A DNA stretch of 64,000 nt, from positions 1 to 64,000 of the forward strand of contig SWDT01000007.1 of the NCBI GenBank assembly GCA_009193035.1, read 5' to 3'. The stretch comes from Halicephalobus mephisto. Lineage: Eukaryota > Nematoda > Chromadorea > Rhabditida > Panagrolaimidae. Positions 12,401 through 22,900 of this stretch are shown piece by piece. Both the position numbers and the translations under genes were made by a program. The notes beneath the pieces are model-generated. The model did not search any database. It worked only from the letters and a program-made list of their open reading frames with translations, and was not told the DNA's origin. Numbering within the stretch: position 1 is the first letter of the stretch; the number at the start of each line of letters is the position of its first letter.

Positions 12401-14767
12401 AGATGTCTTTATATATTGTTTGAATGTATACAGAATCCTAAGTTATAAACGGCTTCGTGAAAGTCTTAAAAGGTTTGATAATTTCAATTGAGTTGTGCAA
12501 GATTCTAGTCTTTCTGGAATCCAAACAAGCATGTATATATTAAGCTTGTATGTCGGGGGGAACGTCAATGCCTGGATAATTTATCACATGCAGTAGATAG
12601 AACGATAGTTTTAAGGGAAGGAATTCGGAACTGCTTAACTATAGGAATCGGAAATCACTTTATACTTTAATTCGTAGCTATCAATCTTATGGATTAATAA
12701 ATTTAAGAGCAAAATTACGGAACATGTTAATGTTGAATCGCGATGAAGAACGAGAAGTTCTAGATCAGTCCATAATTAGCATGTCTATCATAAACTATCT
12801 TATTAGGTATAAAAGCTGTATATGATAGTTAGAATCGACTATTCACTTTTGTGGTTTATTGCATTCCTATTTGTACAATATATTATATGCATATCCGTCT
12901 TTTCATACTGACACATGATTTGCTACTCTAATACCATGATACAACTGTTTATGAATGTCGCGCTAACACGCAAGTTACTGCGCTATCGTTTAATAATCAA
13001 TCGGTCCTTAAGCAACTGCCGTAAATAACCCTCATAGGTTGTATGGTAAGATAACAGATCACTTTAATTACGTCTCATACTTGTTGATATATTAAGTTCT
13101 TCCTACTATGATTCTTACCGTTTTCTATTATTTAAATAAAGCCAAACCATAGCTATCAACAATAACAGAATCAAAATTTCCAAGATACAAGAAGGTGCTA
13201 GTTTCAATAACGGGTGTAAATTTAAGTAAAGTCTTACTCCTTGTCCTCGATCGCATTCATTACAATAGAAGGGCCATTGTGACATATGTGCCATGACTTC
13301 TTCCGAGAAATTGGTGAAACTCTTTCGGAGTTCAGAACTCCCATCTACGCCGATCTAAGAATCCACAATTAAATACCTCGTTATTACTGTATTTTCAAAG
13401 TTTTAACTTACCACCAGCGACCGTATACCTATACTTTTAGCTTCTTCGTCTCTTCCATCCTTCTTTGGATTCGTGTCCACCCAGAAAACATCTTCAGAAG
13501 CTCCGAGGGAGAGCTTCATATCAAGATACGGTAAGAGATAAACATATTCTTCTGTATTCAATTTGGCTTCGGAAAGTTTCAAAGTAAACTTTCGTTGTTG
13601 GATGATGTCATCAAAACACATCAAAACAATTCTAGAAGTTGCTTTAATCATGTTTAAAGTATACTGTATATCTTCTTCCACCCAAGAATCCACCGGTTCC
13701 TTGTAGGCAATAGTGCAATCTTCTTTGTCTTGAGAAACAAGCTCCATATCCTGTTGGAAGTCGAAGCAAGCACCGTCTTCGTCAGATTGATATATCAACG
13801 AATAAGAATTCCACTTGTAAAATCGCATAACTCTACAAATGACTTGAGCCATGTCCTTGTAGTTAGATACAGCTGTCATCACGGTTGGATAAACTTCAGA
13901 ACTGGAGAATTCACTATCGAAGGTTCTACCCCAGAGCATGACGGGGATATTGAAATAAGTCCCGACGTGTCCAGCAAGAAGAGCTCCCTCGTTACAAGGA
14001 GGTGCAAAAAGAACATCCACTTTTTCGTTCTTAACAAGATCAAGGGAGTATCCGGTTGATGTGGATTCTACGCATTCTTCATATCTCCAAATAATCCTAC
14101 AATTCAACTCTTTTCATCTTCAGAATCAAATTCATACAAAAGTAGAAAGCAAATTTGGCTATGAAATAGTATTATCACAAGTCTGGGAAACTTCTAAAAT
14201 TTCTAGTTTCGGATGTCAGTTCTGAGTTTCTACGAGATTCTAAAATATTACAAACCTTTTCTACAAGGATGTTACCTTGATATATATCAAAATCGAAAAT
14301 TGCTAGGAAATGATCTCATCGCGAATTTAGGAAAGTTCTGGAACTCTCAGTTCCAGATATTTTCAAAAATGTGTTAGATTTTAGAGCGCATCAGAAACTT
14401 CCACTTGATTGTAGAAGACATTAGAGACTGTTACGAAATTCTAAAGGATTTAAAGGGCTTCCAGAGGATTACCAAAGATTCGAATAGGCTCTAGAAGCTT
14501 TCAGGAGCTTATAAGATGCTCCAGAATCCTTTATAAAATTCCACTTGTTGTTAAAACTTACGTAAAATTAGTTCCTGCAGGCAAAATTTTCTCAGCCAGA
14601 ATTCTATCCAAGGCTACAGTAGCAGCACCTGCGGTGTTATCGTAGGACAGCAAGGTCGAGGTGTTCGCCGGGAACATCATGCCGATCTTGATCGACAATG
14701 GGGATGTTTGACTTTTTGTCCATTTCAGAAATAATAAAAACAAAAAAGAAGAAATGATCAGCTGCAT
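9444..14767 (-). CDS. Receptor-type guanylate cyclase B (gcy family), frame broken in the pseudokinase and cyclase parts
   Basis: Tandem paralogue of A with the same nine-exon structure: 14767-14562, 14096-13412, 13354-13238, 12303-12034, 11982-11774, 11341-10757, 10711-10245, 10200-9632, 9586-9444. It has a signal peptide ([16 protein letters not shown]), ectodomain, one membrane helix, pseudokinase ([18 protein letters not shown]), coiled coil and cyclase domain, and ends [15 protein letters not shown]. Exons 1-5 and 9 are open. Breaks against A or C: single-base gaps near 10764, 10785, 10853, 10412, 10585 and 10170, a two-base gap near 10886, and one extra base near 9891. Corrected length is 3258 nt. 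Exons 4-9 are nearly identical to A by eye while exon 2 (ligand-binding) has diverged. The 5' part of exon 8 and the preceding intron match C better than A, suggesting gene conversion. Confidence 0.85.
12550..13190. mobile_element. Extra sequence in intron 3 of cyclase B, possibly an LTR remnant
   Basis: Intron 3 of B is 934 nt against 319 nt in A. The extra ~0.6 kb is unlike the surrounding repeat-rich introns: it begins near TGTCGGGGGGAACGTC (12551), holds a TATA box (GGTATAAAAGC near 12807) and a later AATAAA (near 13135). This layout is that of an LTR, but no flanking target duplication was found. Confidence 0.3.
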
Positions 14768-15488
14768 TTGGAAGACTGACGGATTCAGATAATGAGAAAA
14801 GCGCTCTTCTAGACACGTATACTGTAGTGACTAAGCTCCGTTAATCCTACAAGAGAAGATTAAGAAAAAAAAGAGGAAAAATAAGGTTTCAGTAGTACTG
14901 TTGAGGAGATGAATTACGTAACAATTGTTTTTGCTGAGGAGAGGATACGGTAATGACGGAAAAACTGAATTGAGGATTCTTAAAAATATCGTATTATTGA
15001 AAAACATAAATAGCATTTATTACGAAATTGTCTCGACACGAATTTTCAAAACTTTGGAAAATTAAAAAACAATTTTATATGTTAATTCTAAAATTTTTAC
15101 GGGATTTTAAAATATTTTTAGTTTCTATGAAGTTTTTGAAAATTTATATAAAATTCTAGTTTTCCAAACATTACAAAGTTTTATATAAAATTGTATTTTT
15201 TTAAAGATGTTATAGAAATTTATATAAAATTGTATTTTTTTAAAGATGTTGTAGAAATTTATATGAAATTGTATTTTTGTAAAGATGTTATAGAAATTTA
15301 TATGAAATTGTATTTTTTTAAAGATGTTATAGAAATTTATATGAAATTGCACTTTTTTAAAGATGTTATAAAACTATAAAATCCTACTTTTTTACAGGTA
15401 TTCGAAAAAGTGCTCGATTTGCACGTTGCGATCAACGAGGTCTTTTTTGGATTGTTTTTCCTACTTTATTTTTCTCTTTTTAATTCAG
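14768..15488. promoter_or_regulatory. Shared upstream region of cyclase B (-) and the CSP gene (+)
   Basis: This 0.72-kb divergent spacer must hold the promoters of both genes. Acceptor-like AG sequences lie directly before both starts: minus-strand CCGTCAG 8 nt before B's ATG, and TTTTTAATTCAG abutting the CSP ATG at 15489. A second acceptor, TTTTTTACAG, ends at 15396. A 39-bp tandem repeat occupies 15187-15378. Confidence 0.5.
15187..15378. repeat. 39-bp tandem repeat, five copies
   Basis: The unit contains TTTTTTTAAAGATGTTATAG and recurs about every 39 bp. As 39 is 13 codons and no stop occurs in one frame of each strand, it mimics a 13-residue peptide repeat (YIKLYFFKDVIEI on +). It is non-coding by context. 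Confidence 0.8.
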
Positions 15489-16753
15489 ATGTCGGATACC
15501 ATCGTTATTTCTCCAGGAGCTACCTCCAGTGTCAGTCACGATTTATCGTATCTATCGCGATTTCCAGACGAAGAGGACAGCCAAGTCGTCAAGGCCACAA
15601 AAAAGAAGAAAAATGAACAGCAAGTTCAAAGAAGACAGTCTCGAGCGAAGTACCAAAGACACCACTTATACCATATCCTGAAGACCCCCAAAACAGCTAC
15701 TTCTGACGAAATAAAGACGGCCTACAGGAGATCTGTTTTGGAGTACCATCCAGACAAGAATCCAGAAGCCGTTAATCAAGAAGAACTGAATCAAAAAGTT
15801 TGTTTTTTATTTTCTTCATATATCAATTTCCAACTTTTCCATATATTATTTTAAAATTTCTCCATAATCAATTTCTAAATGTTTCATATGTCAATTTTCA
15901 ACTTTTTCATATACGAATTTTCAACTTTTTCATATATGAATTTTCAACTTTTTCAGTTCCAAGAAGCTGTGGAAGCCTATAACATTCTTTCTGATCCGAA
16001 AAAGAGGAAGATTTATGACAGATATGGAATCGAAGCTGTGAAACTTTATGAAAATACCAATTGTCCGAAGTTACTGTTGTGGCTGTCGCATACTCGGGCC
16101 GGAAGAATCCTATTCATGTGCACTTGCTGTTTTTTCTGCTTTGGTTGTTGCTGTAATTTCTGCTGTGATCATTGTTGCAGCCATTGCTGTCGAGGAGATA
16201 ATTCTACGAATCCACAAGTAAGTTTCATTCTTAATTTAATTTTGTATATTTTCTGGCCTAAATTTTACTAAAATCCTTCTTAAGAATTTTCACAAGAATT
16301 TCCGTAGGTTTAATGTTTCTATTATTTCGAAATATGTCTATCCTTTATGTAAATTCCCCTTTAGGTAAAGAATGCATTTATGGTACGTGGTTTTCGAGAA
16401 TATAAATCTATAAACTTCTAGAGACCTTGTGAATGGCCCTGAGTTTTTTGAGCTTCTAAACGCTTTGTGAGTAAATTTCTAAATTTTTTAACTTCCTTGT
16501 AAGCATACCCTCAGACCCGAATCCTCCTTGAAGCTCTAGACACCCTGTAATGACCTCTTCATTCACCTTTCAATTGAAACAAAGTCCACCTATAATTACT
16601 GGATTTTTACCAATAATCCTACCTACGAGACTTTTTCAATGTTTTCGAATTCAATTAGGATAAAAATAATAATTAATTCAGCCTTACGAGAACGAACATG
16701 ACGACAACAGTACCACCAAGTCATTCCCAATGTCTGGATCGAAGAACTTCTAG
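15489..16753 (+). CDS. Cysteine string protein, DnaJ domain (dnj-14/CSP-like)
   Basis: Synaptic-vesicle type J-protein co-chaperone. Three exons, 15489-15797, 15957-16217 and 16682-16753, give 213 residues (309+261+72 nt, all phase 0). A lysine-rich N-terminus precedes a J domain at about 58-125 ([20 protein letters not shown], catalytic HPD at 87-89, [16 protein letters not shown]). The cysteine string at 158-181 has 13 Cys in 24 residues ([24 protein letters not shown]), the palmitoylated membrane anchor typical of CSP. The linker between the two is shorter and less conserved than in animal CSP, and the tail is only about 30 residues. The ATG abuts an acceptor (TTAATTCAG), consistent with trans-splicing. 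It lies between two guanylate cyclases on the opposite strand. Whether it is the dnj-14 orthologue or an extra paralogue is open. Confidence 0.88.
15880..15955. repeat. Short tandem repeat in CSP intron 1
   Basis: Repeated TTTTCAACTTTTTCATATA units of about 24 bp. Each contains a TTTTTCA run, so several near-acceptor sequences precede the true acceptor CTTTTTCAG ending at 15956. Confidence 0.6.
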
Positions 16754-16933
16754 AACAAGATGCCATCTGAGAACCAAATAACGATGATGAATACAAAATT
16801 CCAGGAAATTCGCATCTGACTCTAGATGTGCAACTACGACTCTTTTATTTCCAAAATACATTGAGATTAGATTATATAACCGGGTAAGTGTAAAAACCGG
16901 GGAAATTGTGCTTTTAAAGAAAGTTGAAAGATA

Positions 16934-19900
16934 TTAAACTCGGTTTTTAAAGTTTTCATACATCGGGGGTGTTTTCACTGGTTCTGGATGGCTTGCTGCA
17001 ATGAGCCAGAAGGTTTCCATCACTCCTGAAAAAGCCTATTTGGAAAACTTAAAATGTTTTCACGCACCTTTTCCTTTGATAATCACTTCACCTCTGGATT
17101 CTGTGATATATCCACCGATAACTCTGGTCAAAAAGTGATTAGCTTCAGCCGACATGTGGATTTTGTTGGGTTTTCCGTTGCTCTCCATTCTTGAAGCGGT
17201 GTTGACAGTATCCCCAAAGAGACAATATCTAGGCATGGAGAGTCCGACAACTCCGGCTACACAGCTGCCGGTGTGGATGCCGATTCTGAGGGAGATTCGT
17301 TCTCCAGGGAGATGGGGAATGGAAAATCTGTCGAGACTTCTCATGAAGGCCAGACTCATGTTCGCAATGTGTCTAGCGTGTTCGTTTCCATTTCTGTGAG
17401 GGAGTCCTGAGACACACAGATAACCATCTCCTATCGTTTCTACCTTGTAGACATCATATTCAGAGATGATCCCGTCGAAGACGGTGTACAGGTCGTTGAG
17501 GAGGTTGACAACTTGGAGTGGAGTGCATCGACTAGCCAAAGTAGTGAAGGAGACGACGTCGGAGAAGAAACAGGTCACGCATTCGAATGATTCGGGTTCC
17601 ACCGATTGCCCCAATTTCAACTTTTCCGCCACTTGTCTGAAATACGATCAATGGATTATTAGATTAATCAGTAAAACTAACTTCGGAAGCATTCGGTACA
17701 GTAATACATCGGATTTCTTTTTTTCCTCGACTAACTCCTTCGTTCTCTCTTCCACTTCCTCCTCGAGACTTCCGGCATATTGTTCGAGCATGTTAAAGAC
17801 GTGATCCATCAAGTTGGTTGTTCTTCCGGTAACCATACTTTTTAGTAGACTTCTTACAGTTTCAATTTTCGGTCGATCATGAGCGTTTTCGGACCAGCAG
17901 TCTCGGATCAAATGAAGCTAAAATGAGGTCAATCAATAAAGAACTACAGTAATCTTCCTTGCCATTGCCGGATTAATTTCAGTGACGGCTGGTTGGAGCA
18001 GTGGTCGGAGGGGTTTGACTCCGCCTTTCTTGACTAAGTAGACGATTTCTAAATTATCAAAAATAAATTATGGGAAAATTAAGAAATTTCTATCAAAATT
18101 ATTTTAGAATGAATTTCCGAAATTTAAAAGAAAAATAGAAAATATGGAGCAATTTCGAAATAATCTGCTATTTTTCTACTTTTACACAGAAATTCAAAAA
18201 ATTCACGAAATTCTACAAAGTTGTTTTCATATGAATTTTTAAGTTTTTTTTAGAAATTTTAGGATTGTAAAAAATAAAAATTGCGAGAGAATTTCCGATT
18301 GCCAGTTTTATTTTTTTTCCATTCTCATTCGCCCTTGCGCGGGAATTCAAAAATTGCAAAAAATTACACATTTTTTTTAAACATTTTAAATTTAAAAAAA
18401 ACCAACCTTCGGGATTTCCTTTAGTTTCAGAAGGCTCCCAGACGGGCTTCATGTTGATGATCTCAGAGCAGATGATGGCAAAACTGTAGATATCTCCGGA
18501 TTTTGTTCCTGAATGGTCGTTTTCGCGAATTAACTCCGGAGCTGTCCACAATTGGTCCTTCGCTTTGCGTGTTTCCAGTCTTCTGAAGGTCTTCAAACCG
18601 TAATTCGACAATTTTACTTGCCATCTGTCGTCGACTAAACAATAAGAGCTTTTCAGATAACCATGACATCCGAGGAAAGATCCGTGAAGAAAATAAAGTC
18701 CTTCAGCAATGTCTCTTATGAGAGAAAAAATGAAAAAAGCGTCCATATTGAGGGTGTTGCTTTGGATTACGTCCCTTAGGCTTCCTCTAGAGCAGAATCT
18801 CCAGACAGAAAGGACTTCCGGACCGTCCAGACAGAGTCCGATGAATCTGTTGACGTTGTCGTGATCCAGAGCTCTCATCTGCCGGTATTCAGTCATGTCT
18901 TCCTTGTCCATCGCGATTCTGTTCATGTGCTTGTATCCGATGACCTTCTCCTGGTAGTAAGTGTACATGTTGAAGTTTTTCGACGATCTCATGCTGTCAA
19001 AAGTGAACTTCGTCGACGTCGTTGACGGACCGGATTGGAGAGATCTCATTGATTCCATTGCTGCTTTCTGAAATAATTTAACAATTACACACAAAAATTA
19101 ACAAAATTCATATATGAAAAACAAACAAGTCATATATAAGAAGTTAAAACTTGTTAATCCATAAAAAAAATCCATATATGAAAAATTAAAACTTGTTCAT
19201 ATCTGAGGAAATCATAACTTGTTCAGGTATGGAAAATAAAATTCAACCATATATGAGAAATTAAAACTTGTTAATTTATGGAAAAATAAAATCCATATAT
19301 GAAAAAAATAAAACTCACTCTCGGATTGAACTTCATGAGGTTGTTGAAAGAGACTTGCCACATCTTGTTTTGCTTCTCAATATCCTTCAATCTCATATTA
19401 ATCATGTAACTGAAGGCTCCAAAGATCACGAGGACGATGATGACAGCGACGACGATAGCGGCGATGAAGTATGGTTTGTATTCCTCGAATGCCGTTATTG
19501 GACAGTTTTTACCAGAAAATCCGCAGATAGGAACGTCCAAGGGCTTGACTCCTCCACGAGTAGCCCAGATCGTCGTCGAAGGATCGTCATAAAGAAGAGT
19601 AATATTCTAAAAAAATAAAAATCATTGAAAAAAATAAAAATCATTGTAAAAAATAAAAATTAATTTTTTTTACGAAAATATCTCAACGCGAACTTTCCGA
19701 ATATTCTAGGAATTTTTATTTTGAACAATTTCGAAAATTTTTATTAGATTTTAGGTAACCTAAAAACAAAAATTAAATTTTTGGCAAAGTGTGAAAATTG
19801 CCGAATTTGATGTTTTAGCAAAAAGTGAACGAATGCCAATTTTCACTTTTATGTTGTTATAAATTCAAAAATGAATTTTTTTATAAAATTATTTTAAAAG

Positions 19901-22900
19901 AAATTTTTAATTTTTTAGGATCTTCCAGAATTCTTGTTTCTGAAAATTCTGGAAGATTATTGAAGTCACTAGGATCTTTGAAGAAAATTTCTAGAATCAT
20001 TGTTTTTATTTTGGAAGATTTTTAAAATTATTTTGAGAATTTTCGAAGATTATAGAATTTGATAATTGATTTTAGAATACTTCTGAATCTCTCGTGTGGA
20101 TTCTAGAAGACTTTAAGATATCTTTCTAAATTCTAGAAGACTTCTGAGATTTTTAGAATCTTGTTTGAAGATTCTAGAATTTTTGTTTGGGAATTAATGA
20201 ACTTACAATGATATCTTCGACGACTTGAAAGTAAACAAAAGGTTGAAGTTTGTTTTTGGAGTCATAGGACGAAAAAGCATAAATCGAATCCCTCATTCCG
20301 TCAGCCCCGAGGACGACAGTGCCGCTCATTCCCTCGAATTCGGTGTCCACTTGGTCGCAGAGGAAAGTCCCGTTTCTGATCACGGCGTCACTACTGTTCC
20401 CGGTGACATTGATCGTTCTCCCTAAGGCGACACCGTAAGCGTACATGGCATCGTAGAGGAAAGGAGCATAAACAGAAACTTCTTTGTCTTTTTTGCAATC
20501 GGTACAGTAGAACGGCCAGTCACTCATCCTCGCAATCACCTCTTCCGAGAAGTTCGTGAAGGCGTCCGCGACGTCACTCGACATGTCCACATGCAGCTAA
20601 GATAATCATTATTAAAATAAAAAATAATAATTTTCACATAATAATTTCAAAATGTAATTTCTAAAACTTCTTAGAAATTTCCAAAATTACACTATTTCAA
20701 AAATAGTAATTTTTCTACGAAATTTCTAAAACTTTTTAGAAACTACAGTAACCCTATGAAAGTCATTTCATAGTCATATTATTTAAAAAGTAAAAGATAT
20801 TTTTATAAATTAATCTCAAAATATAATTTTTAGAACTTCTTAAAAACTACAGTAATCAAAAATTTCTTTTTTCATAGTAATTATTTCGTAATTTTTTGAC
20901 CGTATTCTTTTTAGATAGCTCTAGAAATTTTTAAATTAGGGTTGTATGGGGTACATAACCCTGTGTCTGTCATTGGGTCATACGATACCAAATACCGTAT
21001 CGAAAATAGATTTACTTTTTTAATTACCTGAAATCTCACCTGGAAAATTCTGTCTCCGACTTTTTTGGCATCGGCATCTCGTCCATCTTGATCGGCGGCC
21101 TTGTCAACCCAGAAGGGATCGCCTTCGAGCCCTACTTCAAATCCATAAAAAATGTTCTTGTTAATCAAAAATATTAACTAACCGATTTTGCTCATGTCCG
21201 TATCTGGCAGGATATAGACGAAATCCTCAGTATACATCCCAGCATCGAACAACTTCAACGAGAAAGTTCTCAATTGGTCTTCATCATCGAAACACAAAAC
21301 CACAACTAAAAATCACATTTTTATAAAAAACAGAAATTTATTAAAAATCTCAAAAATCTGTCTTGACGCGAATTTTCCATTCGAGACCAAGAAATCCGGA
21401 AATTTTGTACTTTTTTAATTTTTAAGATTTTAAAATCACATTTTTATAAAAAAATATAAGTTTATTAAAAATTTCGAAAATTGATCTTGACAAAAATTTT
21501 CCATTCGAGACCAAGAAATCCGGAAATTTTATATTTTTTTAATTTTTAAATTTCTAAAATCACATTATTATAGAAAACAGAAATTTATTAAAAATCTCAA
21601 AAATTTGTCCCAGCACGAATTTTCCATTCAAGACCAAGAAATCTGGAAATTTTGTACTTTTTTAATTTTTAAGATTTTGAAATCACATTTTTATAAAAAA
21701 ATATAAGTTTATTAAAAATTTCGAAAATTGATCTTGACAAAAATTTTCCATTCGAGACCAAGAAATCTGGAAATTTTGTACTTTTTTAATTTTTAAAATT
21801 CTAAAATCACATTTTTATAAAAAAAACAGAAATTTATTAAAAATCTCAAAAATTTGTCTCGACGCGAATTTTCAAAATGTTCCACGCGAGACTAAAAGTT
21901 CAAAAATCTAATGTTTTTTGATTTTTTAATTTTCAAAATTATCTAAATTTTCAGAATATTTCGAAATTTTCTATAGCCTTATCCAAGTACCGTAATCCAA
22001 GAATATTGTCGAAAATTAAATTTTTTTAAATTAAAAAAACAAACTTCGTGATTTAAGTTTTATCTGGCTTACTGTAAAGTTGATATCTTCTTCTGCCCAA
22101 GAATCCACGACGTCTTTGAAGCTCACAATACAGTCATTTCTGGAATTAACGACATTTTCGAAATCGACATTGAAATAAGAACATCCGCCGTCTTCGTTAG
22201 CTTGAAATATGAAACTCAATTGTTGCCAGTTGAACGTCTTCATCAAATCACACGTCACTCTCGCCAAACTAAATATTTCATTTTTAACAACTTTGAAATT
22301 ACAAAATTAAGAAATTAAATTTTAAAAAATTACAAAATTACAAAATTAAAAAATTAAATTTTAAAAAATCACATTCTTTTAAAAATTAAATTTTTTAATA
22401 AAATGGTTTCAAAACGAATTTTTAATTTTCGATGATCCCAGAATCTCACGATAAAATCCGGAAGACTTCTGAAATCTTCTATGAAAATTTTGAAGATTCT
22501 AGAATTTTCCTATTGGATTCTAAAAAGCTCCTAAAATCTTTTCTGGAGATCTTCAAAGATTCTAGAACCCCATTTTAAATTTGGAAAATTTCTGAGATTT
22601 CTAAAATCCTTTATCTGTATTCTCGAAGATTTCAGAATCCCATTTTAAATTTGGAAAATTCCTGAGATTTCTAAAATCTATAAAATTTTCGAAAATTCTA
22701 GAAATTTTATTTAAATTTTGGAATACTTAAGAAACTTTTTTAAATTTTCTCTTTTGTTACTGTAAACTTACTCTCCGTAATTAGGTACGACGCTGAGGAC
22801 AGTAGGGTACATAACGGGGTCGGTCAGAATCGTCGCGAAGCTGACTCCCCAAAGCCCCACGGGGATGTTGTAGTAAGTCCCGACATGTCCAGCTACGATA

